Below, piece after piece: positions 1 to 11,316 of a DNA stretch of 64,000 bases (positions are counted from its first letter, which is position 1; every line of letters starts with the position of its first letter). This DNA is from Prorocentrum cordatum (Eukaryota; Sar; Dinophyceae; Prorocentrales; Prorocentraceae): assembly GCA_963575745.1 (NCBI GenBank), contig CAUYUJ010000675.1:46785-110784 (forward strand). Reading direction: 5' to 3'. The notes under the pieces are model-generated. The model was not told the origin of the DNA. It was given only the letters and a program-made list of their open reading frames with translations, and did no database searches. The translations under genes were made by a program, and so were the position numbers.

Positions 1-1735
1 CGTCAGAGGCCCTTCAGATCGCTCCAAGACGACCGAAGAGGCCCGCAAGAAAGCCCCAAGACGGCCCAGGAGGCTCCCCAGACAACCCAAGTGTGCCCCA
101 AGAGCTCCCCAAGAGAGGGCCCAGAGGGGGACCGCCAACCGATATTTCGAGGTCTCTGGCCCTAGAGGCCGCCTGTAGGCCCCCAGAGGCCACCAAGAGG
201 GCCTCGAGAGCGCCCCAGGAGAGCCCCAAGAGCGGCCCAAGAGGGCCCGAAGAGCTCGACGTTTCGAGGTCTCCGGCCGGAGAGCCTCCCAGCAAGAGGC
301 TCCCAAGAAGCCCCGTGAGGCTCCCAAGAGGCCCCCCGGAAGCCCCAATAGGGCCCCAAGGGGCACCCAGAGAAGCCCCCTCCCTGACTCCGGATCCGCC
401 CTACTTTGGCTTTTTTTCCAACTTAAAATTGCGTCGGAAATCCACCTATAAAAGAGGCCGAAAAAGTAGGGCGGAAATTGCTGCAGCCAACATAAAATAG
501 GGCGGAAATCCACAGAAACAGCAACAGAAAAGTAGGGCGGAAATTGGCATCAGCGGGGCTTGAAAAGTAAGGCGGAAATTCCAAGCCCCACTTACGAATT
601 TCCCCAAAGTAGGGCGGATCCGGAGTCAGGGCTGCGGGCCCCCAAGACATTTTGGTAAATCGCATTTCCCAGACAGCTTTCCGGGAACACGATTGCTTGG
701 GCTTCCGCCAGCCGCCCCAACCATGTTTCCAATAGGCTTGCCGACAAGGCCAAAAGGCGCCCCTCGGTAAGCCCCCAGAGGCCCCCCTCTTAGAGAGCCG
801 AGCAAATCATGATCCTGGAAAGCTTCCCGGGAACATGATTCTCTATCTCGGAGTAGGCCCGGGGGGGGGGGCGGGCCGCTGCCTGTTTCCCCCATCGGTG
901 CCCACCAGGGGTTGCGGGGGGGGTCCAGAGCTCCCGAGGCGGCCCGAGCCCGCCCCGAAGCAGGCCACGAGGCCCCGAAGACGCCCAAGATACCCTCAAG
1001 ACATCCGACGAGGACTCCAACACGCTCCAGGACGGACTCAAGAGGCTCCCAAAGAGGGCCCTGGAAGGCAAGATTCTCTTGTTTTCCAAGTGTTTTGGAT
1101 TTTGGCGTTCTCGCTTTCCCCGCTTTCCAGCGCTCCCTCACGGCCTTGGAGGCCCTTCAGATCGCTCCAAGAAGGCCCACGAGGCCCCGACGAGGGCCCC
1201 AAGACGGCCAGGATGCTCCCCAGACAACCCAAGTGTGCCCCAAGAGCGCGCCAAGAGAAGGCCCAGAGGGGTCCCGAGGCGGCCCGGGCCCGCCCCGAAG
1301 CAGGCCACGACAGGCTAATGGAGGTCTCGAGAGGGCCCTAGACAGTCCCAAGAGGCCCCGAAGACGCCCAAGATGCCCTCAAGACGGCCGACGAGGACTC
1401 CAACACGCCCCAGGACGGACTCAAGAGGCTCCCCAAGAGGGCCCTGGGAGGCAAGATTCACTAATTATCCGATGGTTTTTGAAGAATTTAGGCGTTCTCG
1501 CTTCCCCCGCTTCCCAGCGCTCCCTTTCGCTCGGAGGCCCTTCAGATCGCTCCAAGACGGGCCACGAGGCCCAGAAGAAGGCCCCAAGACGGCCCAGAAG
1601 GCTCCCCAGACAACCCAAGTGTGCCCCAAGAGCTCCCCAAGAGAGGGCCCAGAGGGGGACCGCCAACCGATATTTCGAGGTCTCTGGCCCTAGAGGCCGC
1701 CTGTAGGCCCCCAGAGGCCACCAAGAGGCTCCCAC
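1..1735. repeat. GC-rich diverged tandem duplication
   Basis: Bases 1-210 recur almost unchanged at about 1541-1735, and a weaker copy lies near 1155-1330. Shorter blocks recur with a spacing of about 380 bases (near 1000 and 1380). The text is dominated by CCCCAAGAG, GAGGCCC and AGGCTCCC words, so every frame gives Pro/Arg/Gly-rich open reading. Several plus-strand frames stay open for 80-260 codons, but they show no domain and the same words occur in other frames. I read this as a non-coding GC-rich repeat array. No gene is supported. Confidence 0.75.
382..631. mobile_element. MITE-like element with perfect 28-bp terminal inverted repeats
   Basis: Bases 382-409 are the exact reverse complement of 604-631 (CCCTGACTCCGG... 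to ...CCGGAGTCAGGG). The roughly 190-bp interior is more AT-rich than its surroundings and contains four or five copies of AGTAGGGCGGAAATT, the same word that ends the terminal repeat. There is no coding capacity. A target-site duplication could not be identified with certainty. The perfect arms in a diverged neighbourhood suggest a recent insertion. The transposase family is unknown. Confidence 0.8.
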
Positions 1736-2238
1736 GAAGCACCGTGAGGCGCCCAAGAGGACCCCAGGGAGCCCCAAGACCCAAGGGGCTCCCAGGGAAC
1801 GCCCACGAGGCCCCCCAACACACCCCAAGAACTCATGTCCCCAGAAAACCTTCCGGAGACATGGTTCATCATGGGCCCGAGAGTTCCCGGAGGCCCCCAA
1901 CTGGCCCCCAGGGAACGCCCAAGAGACCCCCCAACACACCCCAACAAACCATGTCCCCAGAAAGCCTTCTGGGGACATGGTTCATCATGGGCCCGCGAGT
2001 CTCTGGAGGCTTCGAAGTACCATCATGCTACAGGAGAGCTGTCTAGGAAGTTCATTGGGAACATGACTGATCGCATTCTCGCGGCCCTCCGCAGATCGTT
2101 TCGCACAAAGTTGCCCAAAGTGCCCTCTTGAACCGACGACGATGACGACGACGAAACGACGAAGACGACGACAACGACGACGACGACGCGCCCCAATGGG
2201 CGACGACGACATTACGACGACGACGACGACGACCACGT

Positions 2239-2313
<75 letters not shown>

Positions 2314-2380
2314 CACGCCCCAACAGGCTCCCCAAGACGCTCCCAAACCCATGCTCCCAGAAGGCCTTCTGGGAACCCGA
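658..2380. repeat. Family of ~32-bp palindromes
   Basis: At least five short palindromes share a plan of CATG-TCCC-AGAA, a 2-6 base loop, then TTCT-GGGA-CATG. Positions are about 658-693, 805-840, 1834-1864, 1949-1980 and 2349-2379. The 1949-1980 copy is perfect, with 14-base arms and a 4-base loop. Copies differ by paired changes as well as by mismatches. They lie in the GC-rich duplication and its border, and none overlaps a recognisable gene. Role unknown. Confidence 0.7.
2136..2311. repeat. (ACG)n trinucleotide tract
   Basis: Nearly pure ACG/CGT repeat with a short interruption near 2190-2215. It opens all six frames, so the poly-Thr, poly-Asp and poly-Val reading here is not evidence of a gene. 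Confidence 0.9.
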
Positions 2381-2506
2381 TTCATACGGCCTCCGCCCCC
2401 CTACACAACCATTTTCCTCGAAGGCGTTTCGGAATGCAGATTGGCATGCGTGCACTGTGGTCTACTACTTCAGTGGAGCAATGAATTCGTCAAGGTCTGG
2501 GGCCTG

Positions 2507-2547
2507 CTAGAACCTGGGCGCGCGCGAAGCGCGCGCGATGGTTCTAG
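2507..2547. repeat. Long GC hairpin beside the tetranucleotide tract
   Basis: CTAGAACC at 2507-2514 pairs with GGTTCTAG at 2540-2547, and the inner GCGCGCGCG and CGCGCGCG arms also pair. The hairpin marks the abrupt border between mixed sequence and a TATG repeat. Confidence 0.75.
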
Positions 2548-2757
2548 TATGTATGTATGTATGTATGTATGTATGTACGTACGTACGTACGTACGTATGT
2601 ATGTACTGTAATGGAATGGAATGGAATGTAATGTAATGTAATGTAATGTAATGTAATGTAATGTAATATAATGTATGTATATATATGTGTGTATGTATGT
2701 ATGTATGTATGTATGTATGTATGTATGTATGTATGTATGTATGTATATACATACGTA
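2548..2757. repeat. TATG/TACG, GGAATG and GTAT short tandem repeats
   Basis: Three consecutive tracts are present: (TATG)n turning into (TACG)n, then an AATGG/AATGT pentanucleotide run at about 2605-2670, then (GTAT)n to about 2757. No gene is supported. Confidence 0.9.
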
Positions 2758-2814
2758 TCGAATTATCTACTCAAGATACTCATATATGAAAGAGCGCGTT
2801 CTGTGGTCGTTTGG

Positions 2815-4165
2815 AGGGGGGGGGTTGGAGGCGGACCCCCCCCTGGATTGAGGGGGGAGGGGGGGGTTCGAACCACCCCTTCCTTTTTCGTGACGGAGGG
2901 GGGGTGGTTCGAACCCCCGCCCCCCCCCTCCTCTCCCTCTTCCTCTCTCTCTCGGGCCGGCGCCTGCGTCGGCGGGCGGCTGGCGGAGACGGCGGGGACG
3001 ACGTTTTTCTTTTTTTCTGGGCGCCGGCGCCGGGCGCCTGCGGCGGCGGGCGGCGGCGGCGGGGAGCGTCGACGAGGACGACGGTGGTGGTGGTGGTGGT
3101 GGTGGTGGTGGGTTGTGGTGGTGGTGGTGGTGGGTTGTGGTGGTGGTGGTGGTGGTGGCGGTGGTGGTGTTTGGTGGTGGTGGTGGTTGGGTTTGGTTGG
3201 TGGTGGTGTGTGTGGTGGTGGTGGTGGTGGTGGTGGTGGTGGTGGTGGTGTGTGGTGGGTTTGTGGTTGGTGGTGGTGGTGTGGTGGTGGGTTGTGGTGG
3301 TGGTGGTGGTTTGGTGGTGGTGAGGTGGTGCTTTTTGGTGGTGGTGGTGTTGGTTTGTGGTGGTGGCGGTGGTTGTGTGGAGGTGGTGGTGGTTGGTGGT
3401 GGTGGTGCGTAGTGGTGGTGGTGGTGGTGGTGTGGTGGTTTGTGGTGGTGGTGGTGGTGGGGGGTTGTGCTGCTGGTAGTGATGGTGGTTGTGGCGGTGG
3501 TGGTGGTGGCGTGGTAGATTGTGGTGGTGGTGGTGGTAGTGGTGGTGGGTTTTTGGTGGTGGTGATGGTGAAATGTGGTGGTGGTTGTGGTGGTGGTGGT
3601 GGTGGTGGCTGTGGTGGCGGTGGTGGTTGTGTGGTGGGTGGTTGTGGTGGTGGTGATGGTGAATTTTGGTGGTGGTGGTGGTAGTGGTGGTGGTGGTTGT
3701 GTGGTGGGTTGGTGGTGGTGGTGGTGGTGGGTCGAGGCGGTGGTGGTGGTGGTAGTGGTGGTGGTGGTGGTTATCGTCGCTGCGTCCCCGCCGTCGCCGG
3801 CACCAGCGCCGGCGCTTCTGGCCGTCGCCAGCGTGGGCGCCGGCGCCAGAGGGGTGGGGGGGGGCTGAAACCCCCCCCCCCGGCGCCAGGGGGGGGGGAG
3901 GTTTCCCTCCCTTGGGCTGCCTCTGGTCATCGTCGCTGCGACCCCGCCGTCGGCGCTGCTAGCGGCCGCCAGCGCTGGTGCCGGCGACGGCGGGCGCTGC
4001 TGCTGCTTCGTCCCGAACCCCTCCCCCCTCCCTTGGGAGAGGGGGGGGTGTTCGAGACGGGGGGGGGGTTTGGGGGGGAGGGGAGCCCCCCCTGGTTTTG
4101 ATCGACGGCGCCGAGTGTTGGGGGGAGGGGCCCGCCCCCCGGTTCGAAACGCGCCGCCGAATGTT
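2815..4165. repeat. (GGT)n block inside GC-rich inverted flanks
   Basis: Roughly 700 bases of imperfect GGT repeat (about 3080-3770) are bordered on both sides by GC-rich sequence in opposite orientation. The left flank has GGGGGTTCGAACC and GGCGCCGGCGCC words. The right flank has matching CGCCGGCACCAGCGCC and GGTTCGAAACG words. The long Gly/Trp/Val or Thr/His/Pro frames are by-products of the repeat. The flanks suggest an inverted-repeat unit into which the GGT tract expanded. Confidence 0.7.
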
Positions 4166-4279
4166 TCCAAGGCAAGCGCCCGTGAAACGCGCTTTCCCCC
4201 ATAAAATTATCGATCTGTTTATCAATGGAACGATGCATCTGTCTATGTGTATATACATTTATATGTATTTCCATGTACC

Positions 4280-4289
4280 TATGCATGTA

Positions 4290-4325
<36 letters not shown>

Positions 4326-4372
4326 GATCGATCCATCTATCTATATATATATATATATCCATCTATCTGTCC
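4280..4372. repeat. (AT)n and (ATCT)n tract
   Basis: A run of TATATA followed by CATCTATCTATAT words. It directly precedes the 12-bp minisatellite. No gene. Confidence 0.9.
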
Positions 4373-4394
4373 ATATATTGATTTATCTGTCTTC

Positions 4395-5440
4395 CGATGT
4401 ATCGATCCATCGGGACACCCATCGAGACAACTATCGGGAAAACCATCGGGACAACCATCGGGAACACTATCGGGACAACCATGGGGAACACCATCGGGAC
4501 AGCCATCGGGACACGCATCGGGACAACCATCGGGACAACCATCGGGACCACCATCGGGACAACCATCGGGACAACCATCGGGACAACCATCGGGACAACC
4601 ATCGGGACAACCAGCGGGACAACCATAGGGACAATCATCGGGACAACCATCGGGACAACCATCGGGACAGCCATCGGGACAGCCATCGGGACAACCATCG
4701 GGACAACCATCGGGACAACCATCGGGACAGCCATCGGGACAACCTTCGGGACAACCATCGGGACAACCAGAGGGACAACCATCGGGACAACCATCGTGAC
4801 CACCATCGGGACAACCATCGGGACAGCCATCGGGACAACCATCGGGAGACCCTTCGGGGCAACCATCGGGACCCATCGGGACAACCATCGGGACAACCAT
4901 CGGGACAACCATCGGGACAACCATCGGGACAACCATCGGGACAACCATAGGGACAATCATCGGGACAACCATCGGGACAACCATCGGGACAGCCATCGGG
5001 ACAGCCAGAGGGACAACCATCGGGACAACCATCGGGACAACCATCGGGACAGCCATCGGGACAACCTTCGGGACAACCATCGGGACAACCATCGGGACAA
5101 CCATCGGGACAGCCATCGGGACAACCTTCGGGACAACCATCGGGACAACCATCGGGACAACCATCGGGACAACCATCGTGACCACCATCGGGACAACCGT
5201 CGGGACAACCAGCGGGACACCCATCGTGACCACCATCGGGACAGCCCGCGAGACAACCATCGGGGGCCGCACCCGGCCAGGGGGGGGATGGGCGGGCGAC
5301 CTTTTGTGCTCCATGTGGCCTCTACCATTGCAGGAACTCGCGCTGCCTCGCCTCGCACGCACAAATCGAAGCCGAAGCCGATTTCCCAGTTGGGGTCACT
5401 TCCGTTTAACCCCCCCCCAACCTCCGATTATGAGGACGGT
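4395..5440 (+). repeat. 12-bp minisatellite CATCGGGACAAC, copy 1 with conserved flank
   Basis: About 70 tandem copies of CATCGGGACAAC run from about 4395 to 5265. Variants such as CAGCGGGACAAC, CATCGTGACCAC and CATCGGGACAGC recur in blocks, which shows higher-order duplication. Because 12 is a multiple of three, all three forward frames stay open (Ser-Gly-Gln-Pro, His-Arg-Asp-Asn and Ile-Gly-Thr-Thr). The roughly 170 bases after the array (5266-5440, with GCACCCGGCCAGG and GCGAGTTCCTGCA-type words) recur in reverse complement beside the second array at 14745-14932. Array and flank therefore form one dispersed unit. Coding is not supported. Confidence 0.85.
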
Positions 5441-6400
5441 GTTCCAAGTATTTTTGAGTATTTTTCATGTTGTTGAGCACGTCTAACTTTTCCTCCAACA
5501 TCCGCTTGTATGTAGGAGGACGTGCCCGACCTAAGGCCATGGTCACTCTTGCGTGTGGCCGGCTCCTGGACCCTCGATGGTCGAAGATCTTTTGGGGTGG
5601 ATGTTCGAGGACCGAGGCCTCTTGGGCGATCCTGGAGCTTTTTGGGGGCACTCTTCGGGGGGGCTCGGGACGCCTCCAGAACCTTCGGGGGCCTTCGAGA
5701 CGCTGTGATCTGAGGAGGAGGAGGAGGGAGGAGGAGGAGGACTTGCTGGAAAAGTGGTCAGCCCGCCCGACCTGGCCGTCAGGATCCGCCGCAGGAAGCG
5801 AGCCCTGGCGAAGCGAGCCCCAGCGAATCGAGATTCGGGCGAAGCGAGTCCATGCCAGATGAAGAGCATGACCAGCATAAGCCCAGCATGCGCCGCCCCT
5901 TGAAAGACGAGTGCTCAGAGCCTCGTCGTGAAAAGGTTCGCCTGGATCCCCCTAGCTATAAAGTGCCACAGCGTAGGTTCATACAGTTTAAGAAGGTGTC
6001 CTGCGAGAGCCCTGTTTTGAACTTGCTCCCCCCCCCCCCGTTCTTGTCGTGATGCGTTAACTGTTTAACACTACTGGGCATAATAGCTGGGGAAGTCTCA
6101 AAGGATAGCCCCAGTTTGGACACGAGGCGCCCTCCATCAGTGTAATCGTTCCATGTCTCTATCTCTGAAGTTTCAAGCGAGACCCTGTCTTGCAAAGGGG
6201 GCGCCCTGCATCCGTCTAAGTGTCCAAAGCTTGTAAGGCAAACGCTCTCGTCGCCAATGTAATAGCCACATTTCAAAAGTTATCCGTAAGGGCTTCGCCC
6301 CCATATCGCCGGCCCCCCTGTCTTAGAATGGGACTTGCCAGAGCTGTGTTGGTATGTCTGGACGCTGACGTGAAGCAATGTCAAAACTTCACGCGAGGGC
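5441..6400. other. Unassigned sequence
   Basis: Mixed-composition DNA with a short GGA run near 5715-5745. Open frames of 100-130 codons exist on both strands but show no domain. No gene is supported. Confidence 0.4.
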
Positions 6401-6665
6401 CAATATTAATTTACAATGGTTTATGGCTTCGGTGGCGCGAATACTAGGAACTGTTAAATTGTGTATGGCTTCGGGGACGCGAGTACTGCGTAATTTACGA
6501 GGGTTTGTGTCCTGGGGGGCGCGATTAGTGTGTAATTTACTAAGATTGATGGCCTTGGGGGCGCCAATCTTTGGGTAACTTATCAAGGTTTATGGCCTCA
6601 GGGACGCGCACATGGTATAATTTACGAGGGCTTATGGCTTCGGGGACGTGAATATAATGTATTTG
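6400..6665. repeat. ~50-bp tandem repeat, about six copies
   Basis: Units follow the pattern TAATTTACGAGGGTTTATGG, then CTTCGGGGACGCGAATA. They start near 6405, 6455, 6503, 6548, 6592 and 6637 and have diverged by 10-25 percent. No gene. Confidence 0.8.
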
Positions 6666-6779
6666 TACGTGTCCCACGCCTCCCCAGGAATTCAGACAAC
6701 GCGATTTGAGCGTGGTGAAAGAAAAAGCTAGTCTGTGGATCCACCCCCTCGCGCGTTCAGCAACAAGTCACAGTAAGGA

Positions 6780-6912
6780 AGCAGAAATCAGGAACACACA
6801 GACACAATTAATCGTCGATTCCCGGGAAATATGGGAAAATATCGGAAGTGGGGGGGAAGACAGAAACCCAGACAATATGGGAAAGTATTGGGAATACTGT
6901 TATTTGTGTGTA

Positions 6913-6954
<42 letters not shown>

Positions 6955-6968
6955 AGGGCCTCTTCATA
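6780..6968 (+). mobile_element. Family H dispersed element, copy 1
   Basis: AT-rich element beginning ACACAGACACAATTAATCGT, continuing with ATATGGGAAAATAT and GGGGAAGACAAAAACC words, and ending in TTTGTGTGT...TCCC. Other copies are at 38878-39050 and 59531-59690, with partial copies at 41260-41350 (minus) and 63775-63865. In this copy the TGTG end has expanded to a (TG)n run of about 46 bases. Confidence 0.75.
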
Positions 6969-7139
6969 ACAGTAAGGAAGCAGAAAGCAGGACTGCAACA
7001 GTGGAAGCTGGAAACTGCAACTGGAACAGGGAGCTGCAATCCTCACCCTCGCAGCCTGGTGGCCCCGCAAGGGGGGCCGGCGGATCCTCCTTCCGTGCGT
7101 GGAGTTGTCGGGAAATCTGACGGCGAATGTGCGCGGCGT

Positions 7140-7330
7140 GAAGATGAGTGCCACATGTTGAGCACGACTCCGTCTTCCGTGCGTCAAACTGATGGAAGTT
7201 TTTCAGACGAGTCTTTGCGGCGATGAGGCCAGAGCCACATTTTGAAACCTACCCGGCATCCAGCCGTGCAGCTGCAGGATCCGTCATCATTCAGTGTCGT
7301 AGCCGGCGAGGAAGTCTCTGGCGAAACGCC
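7140..7330 (+). repeat. Family Q dispersed repeat, copy 1
   Basis: Carries GCCACATTTTGAAA and GAGGAAGTCTCTGGCGAAAC words. Related words recur at about 40470-40660 and 44395-44460. There is no coding content. Confidence 0.5.
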
Positions 7331-7404
7331 CAGCGGACCCTATAGCGCCACGCGTGTTGGTGCCACGAGGAAAACGAACAGGAGCTGTTCACAACCACGA
7401 GTGA

Positions 7405-7556
7405 CTAAGGAGGAGGAGGAGGCGGAGGAGGAGGAAGAGGAGGAGTAGGAGGAGGCGTAGGAGGAGGAGGAGGGGGTGGAGGAGGTGGAGGAGGAGGAGG
7501 AGGAGGAGGAGGAGGAGGCGATGGAGGAGTAGGAGGAGAAGGAGGAGGAGGGTGCC
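7405..7556. repeat. (GGA)n tract
   Basis: Purine-rich GGA repeat with GTA and CGA interruptions. Poly-Glu and poly-Ser/Pro frames are repeat artefacts. The sequence from 7560 to 8070 after it holds no recognised gene. Confidence 0.9.
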
Positions 7557-8074
7557 ACGAGGAAGACGAGCAGGAGCTGCTCACAAGGAAGGGTGACTGC
7601 AGGAGTGCTACAAGAGCTTTTGCGTGGGCCAGTGGTGGGGGGGCCTCGGGGGCTATAATCTGGGGCCTCGGAGGTAAGGGGCCTCTCGTGGAGGTTTTCC
7701 CAGGTTTCTCATATACAAAAACAACCTCAAAGAACTTAAACCAGTAAAACAAAACAGAAAAACCAATCCTAGGTTTCTGAGGAGGTTTCAGACGGAGGGG
7801 GAGAATGACGGGTGGAGGAGGAGGGGCGAAGGGGCCTTCCGTGAGCCCCGCAGTTTTCAATCCGCTCCAGCGCCTTAGAAGTAGGTGCATCCCAGGTGTC
7901 CAGCGGACTGCGAGTGGATGTATGTCGTAGTGAGCGATCACGCCCGTCAAGCCCAGTCTGCAGCTCTAGTGCTTCTTCAAATCCCCCTCGCCATCGCAGC
8001 GCAGTTGGAGGGAGGATCGGGCCCAGAATGAGGATGAGGACGAATCGAGGATGAGGATGAGGATGAATCGAGGG

Positions 8075-8185
8075 GGGATAACTCGCTCCAGAGCGTTCCG
8101 GAACGAGAGCGCGCTCGGAGCGCTTCGGAGCGCTCTGGAACGGCCGCGGCGCCCACACCTCCTCCAGAGCCGCGCGGGGGAGCGG
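8075..8185 (+). repeat. Family S palindromic repeat, copy 1
   Basis: GGATAACTCG..., then GAGCGTTCCGGAACG and GGAGCGCTCTGGAACG, then CCGCGGCG and CCTCCAGAGCCGC. The same order occurs at 14185-14280. The core GAGCGTTCCGGAACGCTC is palindromic. Confidence 0.65.
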
Positions 8186-8214
8186 GAGCGGGGGCAGCAG
8201 GACGTGAGGAGGAG

Positions 8215-9290
<1,076 letters not shown>

Positions 9291-9355
9291 TGAGGGGGAG
9301 GACGAGGAGGATGAGGAGGAGGAGGCGCACGAGGGTTCGCGCCCCCTTCCTGCAG

Positions 9356-9493
9356 GAGAGGGGCGCCCGCGTGGGCGACGCCCTGTCCCGGGCAGCGGTC
9401 GCGTGCATCGCGCCGCTCATCGCCGCCAGGTGCGACCCCAACGCCCCGGGCGCCAGCGGCCGGCTGCCGCTGCTGGTCGCCGCCGAGGACCGG
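9356..9493 (+). CDS. Ankyrin-repeat exon
   Basis: An open 46-codon segment, phase 0 at both ends. It is preceded by a good acceptor (CCCCCTTCCTGCAG) and followed by a GTATAG donor. The translation contains GDALSRAAVACIAPLIAARC, then DPNAPGASGRLPLLVAAE. This is the helix-helix-loop pattern of an ankyrin repeat plus the start of the next. Ankyrin repeats bind other proteins; the partner is unknown. It lacks its own start codon and is an internal exon of an ankyrin gene or pseudogene. The next exon, 9722, lies 228 bases downstream. Confidence 0.7.
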
Positions 9494-9721
9494 GTATAGC
9501 CAGGACCCCGGAGAAGGGGACCCGGTTAGCGGAACGGGGCGGGGCCCCAGAGTAGGACCCCGGAGCCCTTGAATTGGCCAGAATCACTTAACCAGGCCTG
9601 CTGTAGCTGGTGTTTTCCGGGTGGCGGCAGCTCTGGTTAGCGAAACGGGGCGGGGGGGCGTCCCCCAGTACGCATCATTAAACCGGGTCCCACTAAACCC
9701 AGTTCTGCCAATGCCCGAGAG
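9494..9721 (+). other. Short intron with internal inverted and direct repeats
   Basis: The segment between two ankyrin exons begins GTATAG and ends AG. It contains GGTTAGCG(G/A)AACGGGGC twice, and GGGACCCGGTT near the start is opposed by AACCGGGTCCC near the end. It may itself derive from an inverted-repeat element. Confidence 0.5.
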
Positions 9722-9803
9722 GAGGGCTCCGAGGAGCGCGTGGCCGCGCTGCTGCGTGCGCGCGCCGACGTGGGCCGGCGCGAGGACCTCAGAGCAGGAA
9801 GAG
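9722..9803 (+). CDS. Ankyrin-repeat exon (partial repeat)
   Basis: Encodes EGSEERVAALLRARADVGRR, then EDLRAGR. This matches the second helix and loop of an ankyrin repeat (x-x-E-x-V-x-x-L-L-x-A-x-A-D-V). The acceptor context CCCGAGAG|GAG resembles that of exons 26250 and 59975. The exon ends CAGGAAGAG|GTGCCGAT, matching the AGGAANAG|GT junction seen where family A elements begin. It is followed 22 bases later by a family O element. Confidence 0.6.
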
Positions 9804-9825
9804 GTGCCGATGCGGCGACCACGAT

Positions 9826-10001
9826 CGCTGAGATTCTGGTGTTGCAGCTTTTCCACCACGAGCGTGGTGTCGCCCGGTTTCGGGCCCTGGGCATCCTCAA
9901 AGATCGATGCGGCTCGAAAAATGGCGCAGAAAGGTGGGATCAAGTGTTCTGGTCGTGATCTTTCGCGATGTCTCAATTGTTAATAACGTCGGATCTCAGG
10001 G
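9826..10001 (+). mobile_element. Family O element, copy 1
   Basis: About 176 bp bounded by GCTGAGAT... and ...GTCGGATCTCAGGG. These termini are inverted repeats of one another in better-preserved copies (60176-60349, 55466-55637). The interior shares GATCGATGCGGCTCGAAAAATGG-type words with those copies. It directly follows an ankyrin exon. No coding capacity. Confidence 0.7.
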
Positions 10002-10189
10002 ATGGGTGTGGTTACGCCAGGGTGTGGATTGTGATCGGCGCCGCTGGGGCTTCGGGGTCGCCACTTTTGCGTCAGAGGTTTGGCGAGCCCTTGTCGGGGC
10101 GCGGAAAGGAGATCTCTGTGGATGTCCTCGCCCGCCCCCCCAAAAGAGGCGCGGGTTGCAGACTCCACCTTCGCAAACCACACCCTCCG

Positions 10190-10324
10190 GGGTCGCCGAT
10201 CGATGCCGCTGCCGTTCTCTTTTTGGGCCTCCTGGGAGGCCCTGGTCGCCACGGCTGGATCTGCCTCGGAGTTCTGGTCAGTGCGCACCCGAGGAGAGGC
10301 CTGGGGAGTAGCGGTATCGGTACC
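10190..10324 (+). mobile_element. Family A element, copy 1
   Basis: Contains the family core GGGCCTCCTGGGAGGCCCT, then GTCGCCACGGCTGGAT and GGAGAGGCCTGGGGAG. It ends TAGCGGTATCGGTACC, the right inverted terminus. The left terminus (GATGCCGCTGCCG) is eroded compared with copy 54864-54989. Confidence 0.7.
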
Positions 10325-10375
10325 TTCCGAGACATCCGAGATTTTGAATTTCCAATGCAAGGCCCCCAGAAGTCC

Positions 10376-10475
10376 TGACCTTTTCCTTTGGGCTGGTTCT
10401 GCATCCCGAGTTGTTTTTTAACGGTCCCGGGTCTGGCGAAGGCCCCTGGAGGCTGACAATTGCCCAACACATTTT
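10376..10475 (-). mobile_element. Family B fragment
   Basis: Contains CATCCCGAGTTGTTTTTTAA, then CGGTCCCGG, then AAGGCCCCTGGAGGC. This matches the reverse orientation of the family B core at 51424-51564. It is truncated. Confidence 0.55.
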
Positions 10476-10539
10476 TTCTTGTCGGCTCGAGCATGTCCGA
10501 GAATGCACCCTTGGAGAGGTCCAGGGAGTGCAGTCGTGA

Positions 10540-10745
10540 ATTATGGTTTAGCATGTCGCGCCGTCGGTTCTGGCCCATGTTTCGACGCGACACGCCATCC
10601 ACGTCCCAGTTCCCAAGCGTCAGCGTCCCAAGCCTTCTCGAGTCTCCCGCCCCGCGGAGCAGAGCGACACGCTATCCGCTCGCGAGGGGTAGCGTGTCGC
10701 AGGGGCTGCCGCCGCGACACGTTCAGTAACAGTTCCCGAGCGTAA
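10540..10745 (+). mobile_element. Family E element (GTGTCGC/GCGACAC motifs)
   Basis: Contains CATGTCGC, CGCGACACGC, CCCGCCCCGCGGAGCAGAGC, GACACGCTATCCG and GCCGCCGCGACACG in the same order as 50660-50880. Related copies are at 12705-12775, 12940-13085 (reverse) and 57780-57905. Its several GCGTGTCGC/GCGACACGC pairs could fold. Confidence 0.65.
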
Positions 10746-10749
10746 GGAG

Positions 10750-11278
10750 GATGATGAGGACGAGGAGGAGGAGGAGGACATAGGACGTAGGACCGAGGAC
10801 AGGAGGAGGAGGAGGCAAAGGAGTTGGAGCATGATGATGATGCTGATGAGGATGATGATGATACGGATGCTTATGATGCTGTTGCTGATGATGATATTAC
10901 TGATGATGATGCTGATGCTGATGCTGATGATGATGATGTTGATGCTGATGATGATGCTGATAACAATAGCGATGATGACGATGATCATGATAATGGTGAT
11001 GATGACAATGACGATTCTGATGATGATGCTGTTGATGATGCTGATGATGCTGATGATGCTACTGCTGATGATTATGATGCTGGTGGTTGTGGTGGAGGTG
11101 GTGATGGTGGTGATGCTGATGATCCTGATGATGATGATGATGAGGATGAGGATTATGATCAGGTCGTTGAGGATGATGAGGATGATGCTGCTTCTGACGA
11201 TGATGCTGATGATTACGATGATGATGAGGAGGAAACGGAGGAGCAGGAGGAGGAGGAAAAGAAGGAGGATGAGGAGGA
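10750..11278. repeat. GGA and GAT trinucleotide tract
   Basis: GGA-rich start, then GATGAT with GCT interruptions, then GGA again. It ends against the relic of a family A right terminus (11279-11297) that precedes the next ankyrin exon. Confidence 0.85.
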
Positions 11279-11316
11279 GGGGGAGCGGTATCGGTACTTC
11301 TTGGCCCCCCCCGGAG

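Noticed and set aside
2767-4170. A 467-codon His/Thr/Pro-rich minus-strand frame
   Set aside because: It is the complement of the GGT array and its flanks; a histidine-rich protein is not supported.
4395-5265. Possible CRISPR array
   Set aside because: Units are 12 bases and contiguous, with no unique spacers, in a eukaryotic context without cas genes.
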